A stretch of 64,000 nt of DNA from Hybos culiciformis. Lineage: Eukaryota; Arthropoda; Insecta; Diptera; Hybotidae. The notes beneath the pieces were generated by a model. It saw only the letters and a list, made by a program, of their open reading frames with translations, made no database searches and was not told the origin of the DNA. Both the position numbers and the translations under genes were made by a program. The stretch is from NCBI GenBank assembly GCA_964007475.1, contig OZ023273.1, positions 39,123,525 to 39,187,524 of the forward strand, in the 5' to 3' direction. Below, piece by piece: positions 26,901 to 36,413 of the stretch. The first letter of the stretch is position 1. Each line of letters opens with the position of its first letter.

Positions 26901-28337
26901 CATTATCGTGTAAATCGCAGAAAATATTTAAATTTTGGGCCTCTTCAGCGCTTATTTCATCTAATCGTGAATGTACACCACCACCATGTTTATAAGCAAT
27001 ATAAAGAGGGAAATTTAGCAAAAAAGCTTTAGAAACTAATAATAATAATTTTTCAATTTCAGGTAAAATCCATTTCTCTTCTGATGCAAGTAATTCATTT
27101 TTTAGCGAGTGCGATGTTTTTTCATCATTCTCTTTGCTTGATAAAGATTTTTGATGCTGTTCTTGTTGATCTGATTGTTGATGATTTTCGGATTTTTTGT
27201 TTATTTCTAAATTACCACTTGGATTTGTTAAACAAATTAGCTCCTCTATCAATTTTTTAACATTTTTTAAATTAACAATTGAAAAACATATCATCGATTG
27301 AATAATTAAATTAAAACGTTCAAAATTTTTAGGATCACGGTATAAACACATACATTGTCTAAAAATCAAAATTATTAATTATTAACATTTAAGTTTATTT
27401 ACAAAGAAATTACCTTTGCGGCCATGACTGTATGTAGCCGAAAACAATTTCAATTTCACTTTTTAATAGAGCTGAATGTTTAGCGTCATTACTTGTTACT
27501 CGAACTTCATCTGAAAATAAAATTTGGTAGGTTCATGTAGAAGCTATGTTTTGAATATGAGTATTAAGTTCCCTAATTATTTTTTTTTTTGGTTTGTAAA
27601 GTTTTCTGATATGTATTATATAGGTACAGGGACCTAGATAGTATCTACCTACATATATTATTATCTACCAACTTTTTCAATTTATTTGTTATCGGCTTAT
27701 TAAGTTCATATCAACTTAATAAAATGAATATTTTTAAGTATAAACAAATAAAAAAAACAAATTTACCGGCCGCTAAATTAACAAAGCGGACAATTTATAA
27801 ACTACCTACCAATTCCACTTTTTTTCTCACTATAGGTGGTAAGTATTGATAGTTGTGAATAAAAAAAAAAATTGGTCAAGGACAAATCCTTCTTTTTTTT
27901 CAATTTTTGGTTCAATTCAATTTAAAAAATAAAAGTTTAAAATGAATGAATTTTTTTAAAATTTATTTAAAAGAAAAAATTTATTTTTTTTTCTTTTTCT
28001 ACAGATGCAGTGTTGGTGTATAGAATTTTTTTTTTATTCTGCTTCCATTCAACCAGGTAGGTACCTATATTACCTACCCTCCCGAACATTTGATGGGAAA
28101 AAAAAAAACAACTGGTGGAACAAATTACTTTCTGTCGCTCGTTAGTTAAAAAAAAAATTAAATGGAGGGATGATAATCGGAAATTCGGAATTTATACTTC
28201 TTTTTAAACTTTTATTTAAAAAAATTTTAAAGGTTTAAGTGTTTCGGAAAAAAAAAAATAAAAAATAGAAAAAACTATTAAAACTTACAAGAAACTAAAA
28301 GATGTAAAAATTCAGCACAGTTTAACACGTCGCACAT
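11254..28337 (-). CDS. puf: USP34/puffyeye ubiquitin carboxyl-terminal hydrolase, complete, 24 coding exons
   Basis: Exons on the minus strand: 28337-28289, 27510-27414, 27358-25806, 25713-25650, 25161-24668, 24561-23874, 23738-23259, 23203-22416, 21706-19370, 19301-19178, 18964-18718, 18652-18087, 18017-17894, 17342-17155, 17087-16817, 16726-16544, 16163-15764, 15680-15409, 15345-15155, 14701-14349, 14034-13020, 12854-12722, 12655-12448, 11984-11254. All have AG/GT borders and compatible phases, summing to 11,556 nt (3851 aa plus stop); human USP34 is about 3.5 kb codons long. The product is a cysteine deubiquitinase. By family knowledge it removes ubiquitin from Wnt-pathway axin (USP34) and stabilises Myc (Drosophila puf). 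Order: N-terminal armadillo-like helices, acidic low-complexity linkers, a ubiquitin-like fold (about 1199-1309), the USP catalytic domain (about 1945-2350) and a long helical C-terminal half. Conservation with USP34 runs from the MCD start to the serine-rich tail. The insect protein is longer mainly through Gln, Ser and acidic insertions. It is divergently arranged with PP5. Confidence 0.95.
13020..14034 (-). CDS. puf: puf exon 21, with large Gln/His tract
   Basis: Begins VDNEDDRLFVVFNGGIEMCFDALHTLHSMYHEATACHV, nearly the USP34 sequence, and ends PLVKLSCLAAIEAAPLHFNLFPKFWT. In between, at plus 13272-13515, lies a tract of about 80 residues of Gln with His, Lys and Glu, starting with six His. 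The conserved flanks IRNLALDVLKEMV, LGPFFPRR and PRPPRPMV on either side show that the tract is an insertion in a loop of the C-terminal helical region rather than a wrong frame. Long open frames on the other strand here are by-products of the CAA/CAG repeat. Confidence 0.93.
17676..17845. repeat. Small inverted-repeat element in puf intron
   Basis: Within the 551-bp intron between puf exons 13 and 14, caagtaatttagtcgagtaa at 17676 is repeated inverted at about 17822-17845 (ttactcgactaatttacttg) with one or two mismatches over about 24 bp. The arms bound a 170-bp segment that is less A/T-rich than other introns. The structure fits a short MITE, but I could not define a target duplication. Confidence 0.55.
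18718..18964 (-). CDS. puf: puf exon 11, catalytic histidine exon
   Basis: Encodes EYDLVGVTVHTGTADGGHYY, the USP His box; the general-base His is residue 2242. It is followed by SFIKERSDN, a Gln-rich insertion (QQQQLQQQQQ, about 18795-18850), and WFLFNDAEVKPFD carrying the third catalytic Asn/Asp. It ends SECFGGEMT. The Gln insert sits between the His and Asn/Asp boxes, where human USP34 has only a short loop. The preceding exon 10 (19301-19178) is a Lys/Asp-rich linker that ends GQGYE. Confidence 0.93.
19370..21706 (-). CDS. puf: puf exon 9, catalytic cysteine exon of the USP domain
   Basis: The largest puf exon (2337 nt). After a Ser/Lys-rich linker and helical repeats it reaches KCKSQTARAAAYDLLVEL and the USP Cys box GYVGLTNLGATCYMASCVQH. 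The catalytic Cys is residue 1959, codon at 20045-20043. Downstream QPLNTGEQKDMAEFF is the QQD-type box. VVSLDCGHVSRTAEEFYTVRC and DNMYTCSQCGKKVRAEKRA form the fingers subdomain with a CxxC pair (about residues 2116/2119). LPQILCFNTMRYTFNM is the next conserved block. All catalytic-domain blocks up to MRLDMTDYVE are conserved with USP34, so an active protease is predicted. Confidence 0.95.
22234..22259. repeat. (AAAT)n microsatellite
   Basis: About six tandem aaat units in the puf intron between exons 8 and 9. They follow a segment with several TTGCTTNTTAGTG-like repeats. Short (TAAA)n tails like this often mark the 3' end of a non-LTR retrotransposon fragment, but no coding remnant was seen. 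Confidence 0.6.
22416..23203 (-). CDS. puf: puf exon 8, ubiquitin-like domain with glutamine insert
   Basis: Encodes HLETFRRRYAFHLRRWALEG, then a ubiquitin-like fold (about residues 1199-1309). That fold has IRIILQPAGLSEKSILHMHS as its first beta-hairpin, LIAELKAEISKWWERL as its helix, and RIITQGQELTSEYDERSLGD...DNQIIYVSLGG as its end. Between the helix and the next strand sits a run of 11 consecutive Gln codons (about 22881-22917) followed by Gln/His/Asn. The insert falls in a loop where human USP34 also has a Gln-rich stretch, so the fold is likely intact. The exon ends just after the LLPTNPNLLESFKNL motif shared with USP34. Confidence 0.9.
25302..25611 (+). other. Protein-like relic inside puf intron 4
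   Basis: This part of the 488-bp intron between puf exons 4 and 5 is clearly richer in G/C than the other introns. On the plus strand it reads KKVRFSISLLRRFEQIINQG...FGPTLNMQRLVMNRLINPSV and then, after a frame change, either SNEKCENNLDRVVMYLLRGL or a basic alternative frame ending NDEEN. I do not recognise it. It looks like a decayed coding fragment (mobile element or retrocopy) on the strand opposite to puf. Confidence 0.35.
25806..27358 (-). CDS. puf: puf exon 3, N-terminal armadillo-like region
   Basis: A 1553-nt exon with conserved USP34 blocks: FPLYIAYKH, RNVSLFCNSGG, TVSNIKIWLNY, IPFRSKVLQYMCKLSDQDLR, LTMRLAGMAQI, FGPNLHVEVIKQ and IWQAAQLKHCSK. Family knowledge places these in the helical scaffold that positions the giant protease. 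The last part (about residues 480-560) is an acidic/Ser/Gly linker ending KQARRKPRIEDCDD, with a short basic stretch that could be a nuclear-localisation signal (inference). The vertebrate linker here is longer and rich in Ser/His. Confidence 0.93.
28289..28337 (-). CDS. puf: puf exon 1, start codon exon
   Basis: This 49-nt exon opens with ATG (28337-28335) and reads MCDVLNCAEFLHLLVS, ending in a one-base codon remainder before a gtaagt donor. Joined to exon 2 (27510-27414) it continues YEVRVTSNDAKH... and WPQRQCMCLYRD, which parallels the human USP34 N-terminus (MCENCADLVEVLNEIS ... RQCLCCFKE). That similarity and the matching phase decide the start. The sequence immediately upstream (28338-28600) is T-rich with no further ATG in a coding context. 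Confidence 0.88.
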
Positions 28338-28962
28338 TGTGAAAAACTTTTCCTTGCAATTTTTTTTTTTATTTTTTTTTATAATTTTTTCTTTAAATTT
28401 TTATCCATCTATTGTTTTTTTTTTTTTTTTTGTTGTTAGGTTTTTTTTTTTTTTAATTATTGTTTTTTCATTGAACTTTACTAATTTTGTTCTTTTTTTT
28501 TTCTTTAATTATTATTTATTTGGAATTTCGGAAAATTCTAGTTATTTTTTTTTATTTTAATATCAAATTTTCACTTATTTTTTTTTCCTTTTTTGTTTTA
28601 AAGAAGAATAAAAGATTTTTTTCTTTCGTAAATTAAAAATTGAAAAAAATTTGACAATTTATACATATGAAATGAATGTGTGTGTGTTGGTTGAAAAAAA
28701 AATTCTATTTCTCTTTTATTCTTATTTTTGTTTTCAAATAATAGAAAGAGGCAAAATGATTGATGACTTATGAAGTTGGTTGCAGCAGCAAGCGTTGCAA
28801 TTTAAAAGAAAAATGGGACAAAAAACGTAGGAGAGTTTAAACTAGAAGCCGACTTTATGTGGCGGCGTATAGGGTGGTTAGAATTGAATCTTCTAAATTT
28901 TTACAATGATGTTCATTTCAAATTATACTCTGCTCACTACTCAACTGCACCAGATACAATAT
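28338..28962. other. puf 5' flank, T-rich
   Basis: Plus-strand poly-T rich sequence (that is, A-rich in the puf direction), with a short tgtgtgtg run near 28677. It is likely to contain puf 5' UTR and part of the shared puf/PP5 upstream region. No TATA box or initiator could be singled out in this base composition. Confidence 0.4.
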
Positions 28963-30218
28963 GGGAGTTTTGGACATTTGTCCGCGATTTGTTTTTGTAT
29001 CGCGGACATCAAAATGACATTTGTCCGCTAAAAATTTAAAATTTCAATCGCGGACAAATGACATTTTGAAAAATGTCATTTGTCCGCTAAAAATCTGGGG
29101 TGGAATCATATAACAATTGTCACCGGTCGACAATCGACAATTGTCACAAAATTTAACAATTTTCGACTTTTTGCTTTATGTAATTTTAAAAGGTGGAAAA
29201 TTCATTTCTCATAATATTATTGAGAAATTAACCAAAAAAAATTTAAATATTTGTCGACCTCGTTCATAAAAGCGACCATGTCGATTTCTTTGCTTCACGT
29301 AAAAAGATCGCGAATTTTAGTTTAATCGTTTTAAAAAAAAAAAAATGTAGAGAATTTGGCTAAAGTGCAGATGGGTGTTGAGCTTCGATTTCGCTGAAAC
29401 TTGGTGGGGAGGTAGAGGCGGTGACCAAACCCCCAAGTCCAAGAGGATTTTTTCAGGAAACCCTCCGTTCCGGAGATATGGCCCCCAAAGTTTTCATACA
29501 CACCAAAATAAGATTGTTCCGAAAAAAATTGTTTGGATTTGACATTCGGGGCACCTCCTCTACCCCCTCTCCAAAAATAGGGCAAATAGGAGCAAAAAAA
29601 ATTTCCTGTATAAGAAACATATGAAAAATTTGGTGGGTCATATTTCCGAAACGGGGGCTTTCGTGGAAAAATCCTGTTGGATTTCGAGGTTTAGTCATCG
29701 CATCTACCTCCTCCCCAAATTTCAGCCAAATCGACGTTCATTTACTATAGAAACGACCAAAAAATAGCTGTCGTTTTATTTTGATAGACAATTCACGATA
29801 ATTTAAGTTAAAGGAAGCAAATTTTTTTTATCGACAATTGACTGGAAAATTTCAGAAAAGTCGGTACATAATTCTTCGCTTTTCCTCTACAAATTTTACA
29901 AATATTTTATAAATTAAGGTTTACTTTATAAACTAGTTATCCTTTCAAGATATTTATTGAGTTTTACTACCTTTTTATTTCAAAATGACGATGACGATTA
30001 GATACGTGAAGCATAATTTTCATTGTCCATAGAAATTGGTCGTGTTTGAAATTGTCGATTGTCACAAAGACCACAAAGTTACATAATTCCACCCCAGAAT
30101 CGGCACAACGAGAGGGGGGTTGGGGGCAGCGGACGGGCGGGTGAACTGGTGGTTGGTCAGTGGGATTTGCGGCGTCAGTTTTCCATACAAATGTTCCGCG
30201 GACAAATGTCACGGCGCC
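28963..30218. mobile_element. Foldback/Mutator-like element, copy A, with 9-bp duplication
   Basis: Flanked by the exact 9-bp direct repeat atacaatat (28954-28962 and 30219-30227). The left end begins gggagttttggacatttgtc; the right end is cgcggacaaatgtcacggcgcc. Both termini carry the inverted ggacatttgtccgcg unit. The same two ends occur in opposite order at 37290-37761 (copy B), which defines the family. Next to the left end are palindromic units of the form gcggacaaatgacatttt...catttgtccgc. The interior is largely occupied by a nested repeat (29096-30096) and a G/C-rich block (30097-30185). Nine-bp duplications and terminal inverted repeats built of short tandem units are hallmarks of Drosophila FB elements, placed in the MuDR/Mutator superfamily. 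No transposase is present. Confidence 0.82.
29096..30096. mobile_element. Nested terminal-inverted-repeat element inside copy A
   Basis: The segment starts tggggtggaatcatataac and ends with its inverted counterpart (gttacataattccacccca), 18 bp with two mismatches. The subterminal acaatcgacaatt motifs also appear at both ends. Inside, about 29384-29510 and the reverse complement of about 29605-29735 are diverged copies of one unit (ctgaaacttgg...gaggcggtgaccaaaccccc...cggagatatggccc), so the interior also folds back. There is no coding sequence. The target duplication is unclear (possibly 2-3 bp), so the superfamily is not assigned. Confidence 0.6.
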
Positions 30219-30369
30219 ATACAATATACTGTTTATTTTTTTATTAGGAAAATAGTACGAAAGAATTATTTAAAAAAAATAATCGATGTACATACAATAG
30301 TCTCCCTGAAAAAGTTTTTAAAATAGTGTTTTGTTAGTGTAATTTACGTTTGACATTAAATTACACTTA

Positions 30370-30640
30370 CAAAATACGGAGATACAGATAGTACAGATGA
30401 GGTGAACCATTCAGAATCGGCTGAAACTTGGAGGGGTGTAAAGGCGGTGCCCAAACCCCCAAAATCAAAAACAGTTCTTGGGGTAAAGTCCCCGTTTCGG
30501 AGATATGGCCCTCCAAAGTTTTCATACATTTTTGTACGGGCAATTTTTTTTTTTCCCGATTGGCCCTATTTTTAGAAAAAGGATAAAAGGGGTGTCGCTG
30601 AACGATAGGTGGGGTGGAAGAAGTGGAAATTTCCACTTTT
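30370..30640. repeat. Third copy of the ctgaaacttgg repeat family
   Basis: About 30415-30540 is a diverged direct copy of 29384-29510. Shared blocks are ctgaaacttgg, aggcggtg.ccaaaccccc, ttcggagatatggccc and aaagttttcatac. It lies just outside copy A and is followed by aggtggggtgga, resembling the end of the nested element, and by the 16-bp palindrome agtggaaatttccact. It lies within the PP5 upstream region. Confidence 0.6.
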
Positions 30641-30979
30641 TTTTCGGAAATAATTTTAGGTGTGAACAAGGTATTACAGAAGGAAGGCGTAAGCGCCTTT
30701 AAATCACTACTTAGATTATGCTTTGGTTCCAGATCAGCGACATGTGACCGTATATCATTCCGGGTAGTCGTTGTGCAAACATTAACATGTCATGAATATG
30801 ATTGTCATTTCATTTGTTAAATTTGACAATAGGACAAGAAGAATAAAAAGAAAGATTTAAAAAAAAAAACTATTTAGAATTTTTTTTTTTTCTTATTATA
30901 AATTTGTAAATTATTTCATTTTTAAAATTAAAATTTTAAAATAAAGAATTAAAGATAATAACAAATAAAATAGATTGAA

Positions 30980-32423
30980 ATGGCAAACCATTTAATTAGT
31001 AATAATTTGGGAAATCCTATTCCAGCCGAAATTGAAATTGATTTAGGATTATCAGAAGACTACAAAAATAAAGGAAATGATTTTCTAAAAGGTTTTTTTA
31101 TTTTTTTGTTTTATTTAATTTTCCTATAAATTTTACTTTAGTTCGGACTTAGGGGGAGATAAGATGAAATTTTGTCGTTTGGGTCTTCGTTAGCAAAAAG
31201 AAACAATGCAAAAATATTTTTTATAAATTAACCAAAATTATAAAATTATAATAGGTAGGTATTAGAGAATTGCAAAACTACCCATGTGTTTTTTTTTTTC
31301 TCTTTTACATAAAGGCTTTTACATGTGATTTTTTCTAAAAAAAAATTTTTTTGCATCAAATTAAGGAAGAAATTAAAATTTGCAAATGATTACAAATGAA
31401 AATTAATCTTGTTGAAAAGTGGAGTCTATATAATAAAGGTTTCGAAGTTTCATAAGGAGAAATATAAATAGGTTACCTACGGTTTTTTTTTTTTTGTTAA
31501 GTAGGTAGGTATGTGGATAATCGCTTTTGGTGTCCACGAATACCTGTATACTTAATATCCTGATTTGACAAAAGACAATTTAAATGTTACTATAGTGACA
31601 ATTTTTTTTTTCTGGTAAATTATTAGAACGAAAATAACGAAAAATATTATTATAGGTATGTATCTAACACTGGAATCAAAAATAAGAAAATTAAAAAACG
31701 TGAAACAAAAAAAATTATCACATTGTTATTGTTAAATTATAAATCTTAAAAACCTTTATTTTACTAGTTACTAGTAAGTTATCTATACCTACTTACTTTT
31801 TTACGAATTCACTGAATTCAAAATTTAAAGTAATATTTCTTCTGGCAGAACTTGTTTTCATTCAAATATACATAAATATAAGTAAATTTGAGGTATCTAT
31901 ACCTATTTATTTAATATTTAAAAATAAAATAAAATTTAATTATTTTTTTTTAGCAAAAGATTACAATAAAGCTATAGAGAGCTACACCAAAGCAATTCAA
32001 TTAAATCCAAAGAATGCAGTTTTCTATGCCAATCGTAGTTTAGCCCATCTGAGGCAAGAATCATTTGGATTTGCCTTAAGTGATGCCTTCAATTCAATTA
32101 AAATTGATCCTCATTATTTAAAAGGTTATTATCGTCGGGCGGCTGCTCAAATGTCTTTAGGAAAATTTAAACAAGCATTAGCAGATTTTGAATATGTAAG
32201 TTAAATATGAAAATTTTTATTTAATTATTATTAATATAATAATTACATACTTTAATTCATAAACTGTTTAAGGTTGCAAAATGTCGACCAAATGACAAAG
32301 ATGCAAAATTAAAATACACAGAATGCAATAAAATTGTTAAAATGAGAGCTTTTGAGAGAGCTATTGCTGTTGATAAACCAGAAAAAACATTGGCAGAAAT
32401 GTTTAGAGATCTTGAATCAATTG
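30980..32423 (+). CDS. PpD3: PP5 TPR-domain exons 1-3
   Basis: Exon 1 ends [14 protein letters not shown] across the splice; exon 2 supplies [33 protein letters not shown] and [21 protein letters not shown]; exon 3 gives [20 protein letters not shown]. These are three canonical TPR units (W/Y-G-A-P pattern). Lys29, Asn33, Asn64-type and Lys/Arg positions suit the carboxylate clamp that holds the EEVD tail of Hsp90. The start ATG at 30980 is chosen because it precedes the first TPR by about 25 residues, as in orthologues, and the stretch upstream is not open. Confidence 0.93.
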
Positions 32424-34938
32424 GTATTAATCTAATTAAAATCAATTTTTATATATTTTTTATATATTTTTTTTATTTTATTTTTTCTAGCCCTTGAAAA
32501 TGATTATTCTGGTCCTCAGTTAGAAGATAATAAAGTCACAGTTAAATTCATGGATGATTTGATGGAACATTATAAGCAACAAAAAAAATTACATAAGAAA
32601 TTTGCATACAAGGTAAATTTAATTCAATTAAACTTCAATGTTTCAAATATATTGAAAAAATTATGAAGGATTTTGAGATAAAGTAAAAATGTATCAGAGA
32701 GAGATATCGAATGTATAATGACAACAACTTTTCCCAAGAAATATATCTTAAATAGAACAACGGCTGAATCTCATACTCGTTTTATACATTCCTTTTTTCA
32801 TGCATTTTTTCATGAAAACCAAAAAAGAAGGTATTGCAACTCTTTTTTATTAATAAAAAAAGTTACCTGATGTTTTTTTCATTAGCCTTATAACATATTT
32901 GACATTTTAAAAATAATACAACTACTTTTTTTTTTTGGTTTGTCACGTTTTTGTTCAAAAAGGAGAGAAAAAACATGAAAAAAGAATCTGTAAAACGGGT
33001 ATTATGTATGTTTTCCTTACATCTAGGCTAAAGAACTCCCAAATTTTAAATTCAAAAATTAAAAACACTTTGTGTTTTAACTCTTCGACCAAAATGAAAA
33101 ATATCCAGACTGAAATTTGACAGAATTAAATATATTTTGTGTTTGCAATCTCTGATGAGAATTGGAAAATATCCAGCCTCAAATTAATTTTGAACTGGAG
33201 CTAATAATCTCTTGTTAATCATAACTTCGATTTTAAAGCTTTATTTTTTTTTTATTATTTTTTCAAAGATACTGTGTGATATTGATGCTTACTTGCGTAA
33301 ACAACCATCATTAGTTGATATAATTGTACCAGATGATTGTAAATTTACAATATGTGGTGATATACACGGTCAATTTTACGATTTAATGAATATATTTAAA
33401 ATAAATGGCGTACCATCTGAAGAAAATCCATATTTATTTAATGGTGACTTCGTTGATCGGGGTTCATTTTCAGTTGAATGTATATTTACATTATTCGGAT
33501 ACAAATTATTATATCCGAATCATTTTTACATGTCTAGAGGTAATTGTAATAATATTAAATAATTTTGCAATATAATGTACATAGTTCTAATCACTGAAGT
33601 CCATCTAATATACCCTTAAACTTATTGAATAAATACATACTAAATTAAAAGTATGAAAATACTGTATCTTAGGATATAAATTATTATTATTTACAACAAA
33701 GGGAACTAGAGGATGTTACATTGTCCTATATTGGTAAAATAGTTTCAGAAGACAGCCTGTAAAAAAATGACTGTCCTCTAGAATAGAGGACGAATAGTCA
33801 CCGTACGATTTATTGATATTAATAAAATTTATTTTTATTTAAAGGAAATCACGAGAGCATTAATATGAATCAAATGTACGGATTTACCGGAGAAGTAACA
33901 GCTAAATATTCTAGTACAATGGCTGAAATGTTCACGCAAGTTTTCAATTGGTTACCGCTTTGTCATTGTATTAATTCCAAAATTCTAGTAATGCACGGTG
34001 GGCTATTCTCACATGATGACGTAACATTAGACGACATTCGCAAAATTGAGCGTAATCATCAACCACCTGAAGAAGGAATAATGTGTGAATTATTGTGGTC
34101 TGATCCACAAGTTTGGGAAGGCCGAGGTCCTTCTAAACGAGGAGTTGGTATGCAATTTGGTCCAGATGTCACTAAGAAATTTTGTGAAAAGAATGATTTG
34201 GATTATATTATAAGATCACACGAGGTTAAGGATATGGGATATGAAGTTACTCACGACGGGCAATGCATAACAGTATTTTCTGCTCCAAATTATTGGTATG
34301 ATTTTTTCTATAAAATATCGCCGATTGAGCAATTAAAGTTAATCTAAAATAGAATGTAGTATAGACTAAACACCTATTCAATTAAATAAAATTAGCGTAT
34401 TACAGCTAACTCCTTATGAATAGGAAACCACTCTTATCGGTTGCTGTTGTGGTGTTATGTGGATGTTATTCTACAAAATACGTGGTTGGGTTTTCACCAT
34501 TAATTATCAATAGAAGGAAATTTACGTATGATATTTAGTCTTGAATAGTCCTTTAAGTTATTATTCTAAAATCATTATCGATGAAAAAAAAAAGTTAAAA
34601 TTAAAAAAATGTATATACTTAGAAAACAGAAAAATAAAAATAATTTTATTATTTTAGTGATACTATGGGAAATATGGGTGCACTGATTACAATAAAGGTA
34701 ATTTTTTTTAGCGTACTATTTATTCATTTGTAATAATTTTTATAATTTTTATTTTATCGTAAAGGGTAATGACTTGACTCCTGTTTATAAATCATTTGAA
34801 GCAGTGGTAAGTTTAATTCAATCAAATAAATCTTAAATATAATTTGTCTTCGAATTTTAAAAGTATAATTTTTTTTAGCCTCATCCAGATGTTAAACCAA
34901 TGGCGTACGCCAGTTCATTAATGAGTTTACTCAACTAA
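30980..34938 (+). CDS. PpD3: Serine/threonine-protein phosphatase 5, complete, 9 exons
   Basis: Exons: 30980-31091, 31954-32195, 32273-32423, 32491-32612, 33269-33539, 33845-34295, 34658-34697, 34765-34806, 34879-34938. All borders are AG/GT and phases agree; total 1491 nt, 496 aa (human PPP5C is 499). The first part holds three TPR repeats (about residues 25-130), which bind the Hsp90 C-terminus. Residues 180-490 are a PPP-family catalytic domain with GDIHGQ (Asp240, His242), GDFVDRG (Asp269) and RGNHE (Asn301, His302) metal and catalytic motifs, then [35 protein letters not shown] and FSAPNYC. The C-terminal [17 protein letters not shown] is the autoinhibitory helix. Family role: Hsp90-associated dephosphorylation of kinases and steroid-receptor clients in cytosol and nucleus. 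It is transcribed divergently from puf. Confidence 0.96.
33269..34938 (+). CDS. PpD3: PP5 catalytic-domain exons 5-9
   Basis: Exon 5 ([20 protein letters not shown] to FYMSRG) carries the first two metal motifs; exon 6 starts [17 protein letters not shown] and runs to FSAPNY; exons 7-9 are 40, 42 and 60 nt and give [28 protein letters not shown] and the final helix. The Cys of APNYC is split across the exon 6/7 intron. Reading exon 6 without splicing ends in a false stop at 34347. All metal ligands and the GNHE His are present, so the enzyme should be active. Confidence 0.95.
33705..33805 (-). repeat. hAT-like terminal fragment in PP5 intron 5
   Basis: On the minus strand this starts tacggtgactattcgtcctc and continues with gaggacagtc, closely resembling the left end of the hAT relic at 5083 (tacgctgaccattcgtccc ... 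gggacagtc). Only one terminus is recognisable, and no opposite end or 8-bp duplication was found, so it is a solo end or a strongly deleted member of a related family within the 305-bp intron. Confidence 0.55.
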
Positions 34939-36410
34939 TTTACAACAAGGCTCAGTTTTAAAATTTATACATATAGGTGAAGTTAATTAATAATAATTAA
35001 AAGGAAAAACAATATAAAAACAAAAAAAAGCTTAGAAATAATCTATTCTAAATACTATAAAAACATACAGAATTACATAATTTATTATTATCTATTAATG
35101 GTAATTCTAGTTAACAGGCAGGCATAATACTATTTAAATTAAGATATTGAAGAAAAGTCTGTAAAAAGAATAGAAAAACATATTTAAAATAATATTAAAT
35201 TTTTTAATAATTTAAAACTTTAGTGTTATAGAAGATAATTTTCTTGAATTAAAGAAAAAAAATTATTTAAAAATTTGTTTTCTCTTATCAATACTATAAT
35301 TTCTTGACAACAAAGTTAATATAATAATTATTCCATTTTACACCTTCAAGATACGGTTTTAATGTGGTAAACATACCAGTAAAACATTGAGAAATGCCTA
35401 AGATTAAAATTTCACGAAAATTTAACCTGAATATTTTTTTATAGTTATATATTTGGCTCCGTGAGTCTTTAATATTATTTCATTCTGAGTTTGCAGAGAT
35501 GAGTTGTACGCGAAACTTCCGTTTTTATAATGCCGAAAACTAAAACCAAAAAAAATGAATTAATTTTTTTAAATGGTGAAATTTTTTAAATGATGTCAAG
35601 ATGCAAAAATATGAATATTCGCAACATTTAATTTCTGTATTTGAATGCAAATTAACAGGCCACTACTTAGAGTGAATCTTACCATGTTTAGATATCATAA
35701 AAAGCGAAAATTTTAAGTGTGACGAAAATAATTGTAATTCTTTTTTTTATCGTTTAAGACATTTGAAAAATATTTAGTTTACAAAAAAATGCTCAATTTT
35801 CTCGACGTGTTTTTGCATTAAAAATCTGTTTGACTTTTAAAAAATAGGTTCATTTAAAAAGGATATAGAGCATTCCTAAGAACAGTTTATATCACTAAAA
35901 TTTATTATTTTTTTTACTCTATCCAACTTCACGATTCGAAAATTTATTATAATAAAAAAGACATTTAGATATTTTTGTGGTTTTTTTTAAGTTTTAATTC
36001 AAATTATTAGGTATATAAAACATAATTTTTGTTATAAGGGAGAGGCATGTTTAAACTAGTTTACAAATATACCAACTAGAACTAATCTCACAAAACAATT
36101 CATACAGCCTTTATTCATAGGATAATGTTATGTCTTAAATATGATGTTTAATCGATTAAGATTTTTGATTATTATCAAGTCCTCAAAAGTAAACGAACCG
36201 TAATTAAAATGTTTAAAAAATTCGTTCCGAATCTTTGTAAAAACAGGTATAAACAAAGGATTCAAATTTTTAAGTTTTATTTTTGTAACAAAACTTATTT
36301 TATTTCAGAATTTTCTTTTTCCATTAAATTTTTTCTTTCATTAACTGTGGTGACATATTAAGATATCACTCGAATTGAAATGAATGGATTAAACTTAAAC
36401 GGCAACATGT
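34939..36410. other. Spacer downstream of PP5
   Basis: A/T-rich 3' flank with no supported gene. The first few hundred bases are probably PP5 3' UTR, although no AATAAA lies close to the stop. The stretch 35330-35530 is slightly less A/T-rich, but all frames are interrupted. Confidence 0.45.
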
Positions 36411-36413
36411 TAA

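Noticed and set aside
28339..28560. Phe-rich plus-strand frame upstream of puf
   Set aside because: Translation of poly-T sequence with no other coding property.
29331..29698. Overlapping frames on both strands in the repeat block
   Set aside because: Frames cross the nested repeat and change with each repeat copy; no domain motif in any.
34296..34347. Read-through end of PP5 exon 6 (after APNYW)
   Set aside because: The family sequence continues with C-D-x-M-G-N, found in the exon at 34658-34697 after a clean splice; the read-through is intronic.
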